Below, in pieces: positions 1-8,029 of a stretch of DNA of 40,297 nucleotides (its first letter is position 1; each line of letters starts with the position of its first letter). The stretch is from contig VGVZ01000004.1 in the NCBI GenBank assembly GCA_016873805.1, positions 130,864 to 171,160 on the forward strand. Direction: 5' to 3'. The DNA is from Ignavibacteria bacterium. GTDB taxonomy: Bacteria > Bacteroidota > Ignavibacteria > UBA10030. The notes beneath the pieces are model-generated. The model saw only the letters and a program-made list of their open reading frames with translations. It searched no databases and was not told the DNA's origin. The position numbers were made by a program, and so were the translations under genes.

Positions 1-267
1 CATCCTCGGGCCCAGAATCCCGTTTCACAGCAACGGGATTTCATCCCGATGTTTAGCAACATTGGGATTCAACAGGAAGGGATTCGGGTTCCAGTGACAG
101 GTACAAAGAAAAACTCCCACAAGGGGAGTTTTTCATCCTCGGGCCCAGAATCCCGTTCTACAGCAACGGGATTTCATCCCGATGTTTGACAACATCGGGA
201 TTCAACAGGAAGGGATTCGGGTTCCAGTGACAGGTACAAAGAAAAACTCCCACAAGGGGAGTTTTTC
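1..267. repeat. Tandem duplication of a 133-bp unit with hairpins and a terminator
   Basis: Two head-to-tail copies (1-133 and 134-267) are nearly identical and differ at only a few bases. Each copy contains two short inverted repeats, ATCCCGTT...AACGGGAT and ATCCCGATGTT...AACATCGGGAT, followed by a hairpin of the form AAAACTCCC-ACAA-GGGAGTTTT flanked by A and T runs. The first copy starts exactly at the window edge, so more copies could lie to the left. The unit sits just downstream of minus-strand tRNA genes, so it may simply be a duplicated 3' trailer and terminator. Confidence 0.9.
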
Positions 268-268
268 T
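240..268 (-). terminator. Rho-independent terminator downstream of tRNA-Leu
   Basis: The stem AAAAACTCCC / GGGGAGTTTTT with an ACAA loop has T runs on both sides, so it can work in either direction. It lies directly after the minus-strand tRNA and tRNA-like sequence. An identical copy is at 107-134 in the other repeat unit. Confidence 0.75.
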
Positions 269-271
269 TTG

Positions 272-360
272 TAGTGCCCAGAACAGGAATCGAACCTGCA
301 GGGCCTTGCGGCCACTAGCTCCTGAAGCTAGCGCGCCCGCCTGCCATGCAGGACAGCATT
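272..360 (-). pseudogene. tRNA-Leu-like mosaic, probably a broken tRNA
   Basis: On the minus strand, the anticodon arm with a CAG anticodon and the long variable arm are identical over 34 bp (302-335) to the intact tRNA-Leu at 398-431. They are joined to a different but well-formed T-arm (GCAGG-TTCGATT-CCTGT) and an acceptor strand TCTGGGC-A ending CTA rather than CCA. The 5' side has no matching acceptor strand or normal D-arm. Instead it holds a short piece around 339-353 that recalls a tRNA-Gly or tRNA-Ala anticodon arm. This fits a recombination product between tRNA genes and is probably non-functional. The 5' limit is approximate. Confidence 0.6.
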
Positions 361-367
361 CGGCGAG

Positions 368-454
368 TGGTGCCCGAGAGGAGACTTGAACTCCTACGGC
401 CTTGCGGCCACTAGCTCCTGAAGCTAGCGCGTCTGCCAATTCCGCCACTCGGGC
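368..454 (-). tRNA. tRNA-Leu (anticodon CAG)
   Basis: Read on the minus strand, acceptor strands GCCCGAG and CTCGGGC pair perfectly. The D-arm GGCGGAATTGGCAGAC, an anticodon stem CTAGC/GCTAG with loop TTCAGGA (anticodon CAG), a long class II variable arm (TGGCCGCAAGGCC) and the T-loop TTCAAGT are all present. The 3' CCA is encoded (TGG at 368-370 on plus). All class II leucine tRNA features are intact, so this is a functional tRNA. It decodes CUG. Confidence 0.95.
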
Positions 455-832
455 ATATCCGGCGGGCAGGTCCGCCAGTTCCCTGGCCGCCGAAACGATG
501 TCTGTAAAGGCGGCCGCCATCTGGGCATATCTCGATGCTGCAATGAGAGAGAACAAGATGATCGGCACCGAATCCGTGGCTGACGATTCCGCTGGCCCTC
601 TTGCCTGGCACAAATATATGAAGAAACCTCTCCAATCACAATCTGAAGCTGCGGCAAAACTCGATTTCTGCAACAAAAGAAATGCCGATCGTGACTCTGG
701 CTTTCACCCAGAATATTTCGTACCATGATCCGGCCTTTTACGGATCCTCTTTTTTTCGGACAGCGTGCCAGCGTACGTACTCCTTCTTTCCGTCCGAAGA
801 GAACATACATCTGATCAAGAAAAAGAATCGCT
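455..832. other. Intergenic region between tRNA-Leu and the phosphate transporter
   Basis: This stretch must hold divergent promoters for the minus-strand tRNA and the plus-strand transporter, but no convincing -35/-10 pair or terminator is visible. Open frames here run into the tRNA and have compositions expected of non-coding sequence. Confidence 0.5.
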
Positions 833-3076
833 ATGGAATTCTATCTCTTTGTCCTCATTGTACTGTTCTGTACTGCCATCGCTGACCTCTATGCTGGAGT
901 TGCCAACGACGCGGTCAATTTTCTGAATTCGGCGGTGGGTTCAAGAGCGGCTTCGCGGGTCACGATCATGATCGTCGCTTCACTGGGAGTCCTTGCCGGC
1001 ACGATGTTCTCCAGTGGGATGATGGAGGTGGCCCGGCGAGGGATCTTCAACCCGGAAATGTTCACCTTCCACGAAGTGATGGTGATCTTTCTTGCCGTCA
1101 TGCTCACAGATATCATTTTGCTCGATTTGTACAATACATTCGGACTGCCGACCTCGACAACCGTCTCAATTGTATTCGAATTGCTGGGGGGTGCCGTGGC
1201 AGTCTCGGTCATCAAAGTGACGCAAATGGGTGGGGTCTTTGGAGATGTTCTCCAGTTTCTGAACACGGAGAGGGTCCTCACGATTATCTCAAGCATCGGA
1301 CTGTCGATCGTGATCGCGTTCGTTTTCGGTGTAACGATTCAGTTCATCACGCGCATCATTTTCACATTTGACTATGAGAAGACGTTTCGGAGATACGGCG
1401 CCCTGTATTGTGGAACAGCACTGACGGCGATCACCTACTTCATCCTTGTAAAAGGAGCCAGTGGATCGGCCGTTCTCACGTCGGAGCACGTGAGCTGGAT
1501 CCGGTCGAACATCGTGGAAATTCTGGTCTACAGCTTCGTCATTTGGGTGATCGTGTGGCAACTCGTGATCTCGCTTACCAAAATCCCCGTGCTGAAGATC
1601 ATTGTCCTCATCGGGACATTTGCGCTCGCCCTTTCGTTCGCCGCGAATGATTTGGTGAACTTCATCGGCGCCCCGATGGGCGCGCTGGGGGCGTATGAGT
1701 TGGCATCGGGGAGCGGCGGCGATGTTGCCAACCTGATGATGGGAGGTCTGGCCGCGCCAGTTCGAGCAAACACGCTGATTCTCCTCGTCGCCGGAGCAAT
1801 CATGGTGATGACCCTCTGGTTCTCGAGAAAGGCACGGTCGGTGACTGAGACCGAAGTCACACTCGGAAGACAGGAAGAAGGAGTCGAACGATTCGAATCT
1901 TCACTGCTGTCGAGGACGATTGTGCGGATGGCGCTGGGTCTCTTTTCGGTCGTTCAGAGAGCCGTACCGCTGACGCTCCAGCGTGCCATCGCGGGACGTC
2001 TCGATCTCTCCAAGGCGAAGCTCGTTGCGGCTGATGATGGTCCCCCTCCGGCATTTGATCTCTTGCGGGCAGCGGTAAATCTCATGGTTGCCAGCGCCCT
2101 GATCTCGTTAGGCACATCACTCAAGCTCCCGCTTTCGACTACGTTTGTGACCTTCATGGTCGCGATGTCCACCTCATTCGCTGACCGTGCATGGGGACGA
2201 GAGAGTGCCGTCTACCGGGTCAACGGGGTTATCACGGTGATCGGCGGATGGTTTTTCACCGCCCTCTTGGCGTTTACCGCGACCTTTGCCTTCGCCTATG
2301 CAATCTATTACGGCAAACTCCCTGCGATTCTCGGTCTCGTGGCGTTTGGATTCTTCTTCTATTTTCGTTCGAATCGCCTGCACAGCACACGCGAGGCAGA
2401 GTTTGCGCGCCGTGAAAGTGAAGTCGGGACGCTGGCGGCTCCTCTGGGCCGGTTCGAAGGGAACATGAAAACCGTCGCGCGCTACATGCGAGATGTTTCG
2501 GAAACGATTCGGGAGTGCTATGAAGGATTGATGAAAGAAGGTCGGAGGGAATTGAAAAACTCCCTCTATCGCGCCGGCACTCTCTCCAAGGATGGAGATC
2601 GGATCGTGACTGACATCCTTGAAGTCATGAAGTCGACTGCAGAGGGAGAACACGCGGCCTCGCCGCGCTACGCGCGCAAAATTGGTGCTCTCCAGATCAT
2701 CGGCATCAACCTCTCATCGCTCACCAACGCGAGTCATACGTATATCATCAACAACCACCAGCCCCTCGACGAGGAACAAATCCAGGAAATGAAGAGGGTG
2801 AGGGAGGAGGCGCTGGGGGTGATCGCTTCGTGCATCACGATGCTGGAAACGAAGGATTTTTCCGAGCTTCCGACGCAGAGGGATCGCCTGGCTCAACTCA
2901 AGGAAACGATCCGCGAATTTGATCGTCACCAAATGAAACGGGTGAAAGCCGGGAAATCGAAAACGAGACAGAGCCTGATCTTCATCGGGACCCTGAACAA
3001 AGCGGAGCGGATTGCAGATCAGGCCATCGTGCTTGCAGACCTGTATGATGAGTCACACACCGAGCTTTCGGCGTGA
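833..3076 (+). CDS. PiT-family inorganic phosphate transporter with PhoU-like C-terminal domain
   Basis: This 747-residue integral membrane protein should carry phosphate (or a metal-phosphate complex) across the inner membrane by cation symport. The two family signatures are present: GVANDAVN near residues 22-29 and FAANDLVN near 268-275, in two homologous halves each with several hydrophobic helices. After the last membrane segments (near residue 510), the final roughly 220 residues are soluble, charged and helical. They resemble the PhoU-like regulatory tail seen on long PiT proteins of Bacteroidota and related phyla, against about 400-500 residues for a bare PiT. The start is ATG at 833, with only a weak A-rich ribosome-binding stretch upstream. 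The gene converges on the repressor at 3104, so it appears to be a single-gene unit. No Pho box was recognised. Confidence 0.9.
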   Translation: MEFYLFVLIVLFCTAIADLYAGVANDAVNFLNSAVGSRAASRVTIMIVASLGVLAGTMFSSGMMEVARRGIFNPEMFTFHEVMVIFLAVMLTDIILLDLYNTFGLPTSTTVSIVFELLGGAVAVSVIKVTQMGGVFGDVLQFLNTERVLTIISSIGLSIVIAFVFGVTIQFITRIIFTFDYEKTFRRYGALYCGTALTAITYFILVKGASGSAVLTSEHVSWIRSNIVEILVYSFVIWVIVWQLVISLTKIPVLKIIVLIGTFALALSFAANDLVNFIGAPMGALGAYELASGSGGDVANLMMGGLAAPVRANTLILLVAGAIMVMTLWFSRKARSVTETEVTLGRQEEGVERFESSLLSRTIVRMALGLFSVVQRAVPLTLQRAIAGRLDLSKAKLVAADDGPPPAFDLLRAAVNLMVASALISLGTSLKLPLSTTFVTFMVAMSTSFADRAWGRESAVYRVNGVITVIGGWFFTALLAFTATFAFAYAIYYGKLPAILGLVAFGFFFYFRSNRLHSTREAEFARRESEVGTLAAPLGRFEGNMKTVARYMRDVSETIRECYEGLMKEGRRELKNSLYRAGTLSKDGDRIVTDILEVMKSTAEGEHAASPRYARKIGALQIIGINLSSLTNASHTYIINNHQPLDEEQIQEMKRVREEALGVIASCITMLETKDFSELPTQRDRLAQLKETIREFDRHQMKRVKAGKSKTRQSLIFIGTLNKAERIADQAIVLADLYDESHTELSA

Positions 3077-3103
3077 GGAGAGTTGATCGGCAGGGAGGAC
3101 GCG

Positions 3104-3754
3104 TCAGAGATCCTTGATAACCTTGATCACTTTCCACATGAAGGTGATATCCTTCTTCTTTACTGCCATCGGTTCATATTCGGGATTGAGGGGAATCAGA
3201 TAAACGAGCTGTTCCTCAATCTTGATCTTCTTCACGGTGTCCTCGTCACTCACCCGTACCACACAGATGTCGCCATTCCGAATGTCGAGCTTGGGACTCA
3301 CGACGATGGTGTCTCCATCCTCGATCCGTGGTGCCATGCTGTTTCCTTTTACCTCGAGGGCGAATGCCTGACTGTCGTTCACATCGTCCACAGAGATATA
3401 GCGTTCGACGTAGTCGGGGTGGAACGTGAGACTCGGCGCGCCTCCCGGAACAGAGGAGAGTAGCGGCAGTGAAACGAGTTGGATCTTCTTGTACCTGCCT
3501 GTCGGAAGAGGGAGGATGTTCGGCACGGGATGGTCGCGGACATACATTTCCCCCTCGCCGGTCAAGAGCCAGTGTGCCGAGACATCCGTGTGCTTCGCAA
3601 TCTTCATCAAGTAGTTTCCTGCGGGAATCTGTTCACCCTTCTCCCATCTCTGAAGCGTTCGCGTCGCGATATCGAGCTTCGCGGCGAGACGTGCCTGTTC
3701 GAGGGATTTTGCGAGACGTGCTTCCCTGATCCGCACTCCAATGGCATTCTTCAT
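3104..3754 (-). CDS. XRE-type repressor with LexA-like S24 autoprotease domain
   Basis: An N-terminal helix-turn-helix (about residues 5-60; IATRTLQRWEKG is the recognition region) is followed by a linker and a peptidase S24 domain. Nucleophile Ser139 lies in GNSM and the general-base Lys175 in TVKKIK. The likely self-cleavage site is Gly104-Gly105 in VPGGAP, where LexA and phage repressors have Ala-Gly. This is the architecture of CI/LexA-like repressors that self-cleave when RecA filaments form. The ATG at 3754 is preferred over the one at 3772 because it has GGAG five bases upstream. The upstream ATG would lie inside the CGACA-N4-TGTCG palindrome at 3767-3780, the likely autoregulatory operator. 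The same palindrome occurs in the promoter of the family B polymerase (27437-27450), so this protein probably controls a small damage-inducible regulon. No phage genes are nearby. Confidence 0.88.
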   Translation of the reverse strand: MKNAIGVRIREARLAKSLEQARLAAKLDIATRTLQRWEKGEQIPAGNYLMKIAKHTDVSAHWLLTGEGEMYVRDHPVPNILPLPTGRYKKIQLVSLPLLSSVPGGAPSLTFHPDYVERYISVDDVNDSQAFALEVKGNSMAPRIEDGDTIVVSPKLDIRNGDICVVRVSDEDTVKKIKIEEQLVYLIPLNPEYEPMAVKKKDITFMWKVIKVIKDL

Positions 3755-3766
3755 GACAGCTCCATG

Positions 3767-3780
3767 CGACATTTATGTCG
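3767..3780. promoter_or_regulatory. Putative operator of the S24 repressor (autoregulation)
   Basis: CGACATTTATGTCG is a palindrome with 5-bp arms CGACA/TGTCG (6 bp with the next A/T pair) and a short A/T centre. It lies 12 bases upstream of the preferred repressor start at 3754. On the minus strand it reads ACGACATAAATGTCG, against ACGACATATTTGTCG in front of the family B polymerase (13 of 15 identical). A -35 TTGACA lies upstream at 3813-3808, with a weak -10 TTCATT at 3790-3785, which would put the palindrome over the transcription start. Confidence 0.7.
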
Positions 3781-3784
3781 TTAC

Positions 3785-3813
3785 AATGAAATCAATTTGC
3801 ATGATAGTGTCAA
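3785..3813 (-). promoter_or_regulatory. Probable promoter of the S24 repressor gene
   Basis: The minus strand shows a consensus TTGACA (3813-3808), a 17-base spacer and TTCATT (3790-3785). The -35 is perfect and the -10 is weak. The putative operator lies immediately downstream. Confidence 0.5.
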
Positions 3814-4099
3814 GCGGAAACTGAGGTCGTGATTCCCGGCGAGACCGCTTGCCGCGAATCGCGGGACATCATCGAACGCGCGCACGGGTCGGGAATGTGG
3901 GGAAACCGTGCGTTTCTTGCATTTGCTCGAAAGGTTGTGTACCATAAATCCAATATCGCAATCCCGGACGTCCTTTGTCACACGGGAGCGTCTGCTCTGA
4001 AGAGGTCCCCGGAAGAAATTGGATTCGCGATGACCCCAGAGGGTCGCCTCCCGCCCCTCCAGACTTTCCAGAACGTACGTGTACACGAAATAACGGCCT

Positions 4100-5260
4100 A
4101 TGGCCCAGCTCACTCCACGGGATGATACGAAGAAGGCGATCAGTGAGATCCTAAAGCGGGTGGACCAGCTTCTGCGGGCGGGTCAGCTCGAACCTGCGAT
4201 GTTGGAAATCGAGCGCGCGAAAAAGCAGGATCCTCGAAACGTCTACGTGAAGGCGTACGAAGAACGGATCCAGTATCTTCTGGAACAGCGACAACAGCAG
4301 CTGGCCGCCGCAGAACAGGACAAAAAAAGGGCGGAGGAGCAGAGGCTCAGAGACATCGAGGAAGCCCGACGCAAAGCGGAGGAAGAGCGCCAGAAGAGCC
4401 TGCGTGAAGCGGAAATGCGCCGTCCGCCTCAGGCGATTCGCGAGGATTTGAAAAAGTTCCAGACCGAGCGCGAGCAACGCAAAGTCCACCCCCCACCCCC
4501 CCCTCCGTCACCACCTCCACCTACCGATCCGGCAGCCGCTATGAAGGAAGAGGCACTGAAGATCTATCGAAAGGTGCTCGAAGAAGTGTGGCTAGACGGG
4601 TCTGTCGGAGAACGTGAGCTCGAACAGCTTCATTCGCTTCGGAGTTCATTTTCGATATCCAGCGTCGAACATGATTCGCTTGAGCGTGAAGTCCGCCACC
4701 GGTACTATCAGACCAGCCTCCATAAGTGTCTGATTGTCGACAAGCTCGGGCCGGAAAGCGACGAGGTGCGTCAACTCCAGGTACGCTTCAAGATCGCACC
4801 GCAGGATCATGATGATATCCTGGCCCGGGTTCAGGGAACCGGCGCGCCGATGGAACGAGCCAACGAAATCCTCTTCATCGATGATGATGAAAAGCTCCTC
4901 CATGTGGTCGCGGAAATGCTGGAGGAGGCAGGGTACGTCGTGAAGGCCGTCACAACGTCAGACGAAGCGTACGGGATTCTCCAGGAGTACTCTCCAGACG
5001 TGATCATCTCGGACATCAATCTCGAAACCTCCACCATGGGAGGATTCACGTTCTATCAAAAAGTGCAGGAATTGGAGCACGCGACAGACATCCCATTCAT
5101 TTTCCTGAGCGGACTGACCGATGAGGTGCTCATCCGGATGGGGAAGGAATTGGGGGTGGACGACTACGTGACAAAGCCCTTTTCGAATGAATCGCTGCTT
5201 GCCGTCATTCGGGGAAAGATCAAACGCTACGAACAACTGCGCAAAAGAAAAAAACGCTGA
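4100..5260 (+). CDS. Coiled-coil protein with C-terminal response-regulator receiver domain
   Basis: This 386-residue cytoplasmic protein has four parts. Residues 10-60 look like a TPR-like helical pair (LLRAGQLEPAMLEIERAKK). Residues 60-127 form a highly charged coiled coil rich in E, R, K and Q. A proline tract follows (131-141), then a helical segment of about 110 residues, and finally a CheY-like receiver (about 256-375). The receiver keeps the acidic cluster Asp261-263, phosphoacceptor Asp305 (ISDIN), Ser337 (LSG) and Lys359 (TKPF), so phosphorylation should be possible. There is no DNA-binding or enzymatic output domain, so the N-terminal coil or TPR region is presumably the output by protein contact. 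No histidine kinase is adjacent. The order is inverted compared with usual regulators, where the receiver is N-terminal. The gene converges on the CDP-alcohol phosphatidyltransferase with a 6-bp gap. Confidence 0.8.
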   Translation: MAQLTPRDDTKKAISEILKRVDQLLRAGQLEPAMLEIERAKKQDPRNVYVKAYEERIQYLLEQRQQQLAAAEQDKKRAEEQRLRDIEEARRKAEEERQKSLREAEMRRPPQAIREDLKKFQTEREQRKVHPPPPPPSPPPPTDPAAAMKEEALKIYRKVLEEVWLDGSVGERELEQLHSLRSSFSISSVEHDSLEREVRHRYYQTSLHKCLIVDKLGPESDEVRQLQVRFKIAPQDHDDILARVQGTGAPMERANEILFIDDDEKLLHVVAEMLEEAGYVVKAVTTSDEAYGILQEYSPDVIISDINLETSTMGGFTFYQKVQELEHATDIPFIFLSGLTDEVLIRMGKELGVDDYVTKPFSNESLLAVIRGKIKRYEQLRKRKKR

Positions 5261-5266
5261 ACATCC

Positions 5267-6136
5267 CTACCTCGTACGCGTGAAAGCAAGTCTTCTTCGC
5301 AACACGCGCCTGCGGTACGTTATCGAGACAATCAGAATTCCGTTCATTCCGACGATGTTCGCCCACAAGTAGAGATCGAGCTCTTTCAGAATCGAAAAGA
5401 GTGTCAGCAGAAACAGCTCGGTGCCAATCCCGAGCAATCCTGAAATGCGCAGTCCGGCGCCGTCGCCATACCAGCGTGCCAGGCCATCCGGATCGCGGAT
5501 ACTTCCCCGGCACCATCGGTCGATTCGAAGCATCAATCGGTCTTGCCACCCATAGATCCCGAGAAACACCTTTTGCAGTGCAAGCGTGAGACGGGGACCC
5601 CGCCGATCTGCCTCCGTCATCTCTTCCGTCAGACGATTTCCCCCATAGATGCCCTCTCCGTGCAGGAACGAGACCTGATAGAATACGTGGTACGAGACCC
5701 GAAGCGTGATGCCCGCGAGTCCTGCGATCGCGAGGACCATACCCGCGAGGTCCTGCGACTCCCGATAGAGATGCCATCCGATGGCGCTGAAGACGGCCAG
5801 GTTTACGACGAAATCTCCAATGGAATCGAGAAATCTCCCCGATCGGCTGAACAGACTCTTCGCGCGGGCCAACTGGCCATCAGCCGAATCCAGAAGATCT
5901 TTCGTCGTGACCGCCAATCCGGCAAGCGGAAGCACCGTTGGATCGCCCCGGGCGTAGAGAGACGCCGCACCGAGTCCCGCGATGATCGAGAGGAGTGTGA
6001 GGTGATTCGGGGTGATCGGGGTGCGGGAGACTATCGTCACGAGGAGACCGGCAATCGGACGGAGGAGATACGTGTTGATGAGTTCGTCGGACTGCCGGGA
6101 TTTGAGCGAGCGTTCGTATGTGACGGGCTCAGGCAT
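5267..6136 (-). CDS. CDP-alcohol phosphatidyltransferase family membrane enzyme
   Basis: The complete family signature D-x2-DG-x2-AR-x8-G-x3-D-x3-D is present at residues 83-108 (Asp83, Asp86, Gly87, Ala90, Arg91, Gly100, Asp104, Asp108). It is followed by several hydrophobic helices in the 289-residue protein. Such enzymes displace CMP from a CDP-alcohol, joining the phospho-alcohol to a second alcohol in the membrane. The gene overlaps the upstream nucleotidyltransferase by 8 bases and is the last gene of a minus-strand operon. The context implies that the neighbour makes the CDP-activated substrate and this enzyme transfers the head group or polyol phosphate to a lipid acceptor. The exact substrate cannot be read from the sequence. 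PgsA or PssA are possible in principle, but the neighbourhood argues for a specialised lipid. Confidence 0.88.
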   Translation of the reverse strand: MPEPVTYERSLKSRQSDELINTYLLRPIAGLLVTIVSRTPITPNHLTLLSIIAGLGAASLYARGDPTVLPLAGLAVTTKDLLDSADGQLARAKSLFSRSGRFLDSIGDFVVNLAVFSAIGWHLYRESQDLAGMVLAIAGLAGITLRVSYHVFYQVSFLHGEGIYGGNRLTEEMTEADRRGPRLTLALQKVFLGIYGWQDRLMLRIDRWCRGSIRDPDGLARWYGDGAGLRISGLLGIGTELFLLTLFSILKELDLYLWANIVGMNGILIVSITYRRRVLRRRLAFTRTR

Positions 6137-6920
6137 GGTCGAGGAGGGGGATGAGGGTGTGCTCCGCGTATTCCAGGTCCTCTTTCGTATCGATTTCCGC
6201 CGCAGGAAAGGAACTGACGTCGATGGCTTTGAGGGGGATCCCTTCGTCGATCATCTGCTGAAACGCCGATTCGTAGTATTCCGATCTTCCATTCCCGTTC
6301 CGCATTCGTTCCCCAAGAATCGCGAACAGGCGGACGGTTGCACGGGGGGAGAAGATCTCGATGCCGAGCGATTCTCCGAACGTCGATCGAAATGAAACAT
6401 GCTTGCTGATTTCGAGGATGTTCGCGTACCGATCGATTCGCACGCGCATCTCCTCCTCATTGTGCTTTCCTGAGACTCTCACGGCTACGCGATTGGCCCC
6501 TCGAGATTGTTTGAGATGCGTCAGAAGATGATGCGAGAAAATGATGTCGCCGTCCAGGAGAAGAAAAGAATGATCCGGTATCGTCTTCTTTCTGCCCCGC
6601 TTGGGCGGTCCCTCTGTCGGGTGATGAAGACAGAACTCACGTGCAATGAAAAGGGAATAGGCGTTGTTGGTAGATCGGAAGGAGGTGTTCTTGACGAACG
6701 CGATCGTCGCGTCGGGGAATCTTCGCCGAAGAAACCGCCGAATGAGGTCATCCCGGTAACCCAGGACGATCGCGATGTCCACGATGCCCGCCGCGTGCAG
6801 TTCCCGGATGATGCGTTCGAGAATCGGAATGCCACCGACCTTCAGGAGACACTTTGGCGTATCGTTCGTGATCGGACGAAGTCTCCTGGACACACCGGCG
6901 GCGAGGATGACGCACTTCAT
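6129..6920 (-). CDS. Nucleotidyltransferase (cytidylyltransferase-like) for a phospho-alcohol or sugar phosphate
   Basis: This 263-residue enzyme has the GT-A-like nucleotidyltransferase fold. The N-terminal LAAGVSRRLRP loop (residues 6-16) binds the NTP phosphates, Lys23 is in TPKCLL, and the metal-binding DGD is at 123-125. It resembles LicC-type phosphocholine cytidylyltransferases and phosphoinositol or aminoethylphosphonate cytidylyltransferases, all near this length. ATG at 6920 is chosen because it starts the conserved MKCVILAAG and forms an ATGA overlap with the stop of the aminotransferase. Longer upstream frames run through that gene. The flanking aminotransferase and CDP-alcohol transferase suggest it makes a CDP-amino-alcohol, but CDP-inositol or a sugar nucleotide cannot be excluded. 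Confidence 0.85.
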   Translation of the reverse strand: MKCVILAAGVSRRLRPITNDTPKCLLKVGGIPILERIIRELHAAGIVDIAIVLGYRDDLIRRFLRRRFPDATIAFVKNTSFRSTNNAYSLFIAREFCLHHPTEGPPKRGRKKTIPDHSFLLLDGDIIFSHHLLTHLKQSRGANRVAVRVSGKHNEEEMRVRIDRYANILEISKHVSFRSTFGESLGIEIFSPRATVRLFAILGERMRNGNGRSEYYESAFQQMIDEGIPLKAIDVSSFPAAEIDTKEDLEYAEHTLIPLLDHA

Positions 6921-7978
6921 CTGGTGATTTGCCCGGGAATGGCGTGAAAGAATGTTCTCATCGTTTCGCGAAGATGTGTGTTTTGTTCGGCTGTTCCGAT
7001 TGTGATACGGATGAAGTCCGTGAACTCTCCCTCTTCGAAAAATTTGATCCGGATTTGTTCCGCTGCAAGATGTTGCTTCAAAGGTTTCACGATCTCCGGC
7101 GGCAGTCGGATAAGCAGAAAGTTTGCGTCGGAGCGGTAACAACGCGCTCCGGGGATATTGGCGAAGAATTCGGTGTATCGATCGCGATCTTCGGTTATCT
7201 TCGACGCAATGGAGGTATAGTACTCGGGAGAATCAAGTGCGGCGAGCGCAAGCTCTTCGGAGATTCTATTGTATCCAAGAAAGCGTGACGCGAATGTGTT
7301 CAGGCGGTTCAGACTCGGACCACAGAGCGCGAAGCCGATTCGGGCCCCGGCAAGGGCGTAGAGCTTCGAGAACGTTCTGAGAATCAGCAGGTTGCGATAC
7401 CGGCTGAGCAACTCTCCCGCGTGCTCGGCGATATCCGGTACGAAACCGCGGTACGCTTCATCGAGAATCACGATGCTCTCCCGAAACGCCTCGGTCAGTC
7501 GATTCAGATCATCGATCGGAAACGAATTGCCCGTCGGATTGTTCGGCGAGGCGATGAGAACGATGCGAGGAGACTCACGATCATAGAGCTCGATCATCTC
7601 ATCCACGTCATAATAGTACGATTCGTTCCCCTGCTTCAGCGCGTAGGTGGTCGTGATGCCGCCGACTTCAGTGGCAACCGATCGATAGTACCACCACGAT
7701 TGCTCGGGGCAGAGGACCCGTTCGCCCGGACCGACATAGCAATGGATTGCCTGCTTAATTAGATCCTCACTTCCTTCGGCCAGGAGGATCTGGTTTTCAG
7801 GGATACCGAGCTCCGTGCTCAACCGCTCGGAGAGCCGGCTCTTGATGCCCCGCGCATAGTCGCGGGAGTACATACTCAGCTTCTCCGTACCAATCGATTT
7901 CAGGACGTCGAAGCAACGGGGAGCAGGCCCATACTGGTTTTCGTTGCGATCAAGGAAGATCGGAGGATGATCTGTCAT
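6917..7978 (-). CDS. HisC/CobD-like class I/II PLP-dependent aminotransferase or decarboxylase
   Basis: This fold-type I PLP enzyme of 353 residues has the PLP lysine at Lys205 in TFSKLYALAGARIG, the phosphate-binding Arg213, SPNNPTG at 145-151 and ILDEAYRGF around Asp173/Tyr176. These fit histidinol-phosphate aminotransferase and its close relative CobD (threonine-phosphate decarboxylase). No other histidine or cobalamin genes are nearby. The gene is translationally coupled by ATGA overlap to the nucleotidyltransferase, so a role in preparing an amino-phosphate substrate is more likely than histidine synthesis. Examples would be phosphoserine or phosphothreonine decarboxylation, or transamination of phosphonoacetaldehyde. 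A GTG at 7984 could be the start, but the in-frame ATG at 7978 is as likely. No clear Shine-Dalgarno is seen. Confidence 0.8.
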   Translation of the reverse strand: MTDHPPIFLDRNENQYGPAPRCFDVLKSIGTEKLSMYSRDYARGIKSRLSERLSTELGIPENQILLAEGSEDLIKQAIHCYVGPGERVLCPEQSWWYYRSVATEVGGITTTYALKQGNESYYYDVDEMIELYDRESPRIVLIASPNNPTGNSFPIDDLNRLTEAFRESIVILDEAYRGFVPDIAEHAGELLSRYRNLLILRTFSKLYALAGARIGFALCGPSLNRLNTFASRFLGYNRISEELALAALDSPEYYTSIASKITEDRDRYTEFFANIPGARCYRSDANFLLIRLPPEIVKPLKQHLAAEQIRIKFFEEGEFTDFIRITIGTAEQNTHLRETMRTFFHAIPGQITR

Positions 7979-8029
7979 GCGCACTCAGGAAGACAACGGT
8001 GATATTAGTGAATCGATTGAAAAAAACAT

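Noticed and set aside
158-810. Several ORFs of 74-172 codons crossing the tRNA genes
   Set aside because: They translate tRNA and repeat sequence, have no ribosome-binding sites and match no protein family.
3829-4125. Plus-strand ORF of 98 codons and its minus-strand counterpart between the repressor and receiver gene
   Set aside because: Both lack a Shine-Dalgarno and recognisable sequence; the region carries the repressor promoter and the leader of the receiver gene.
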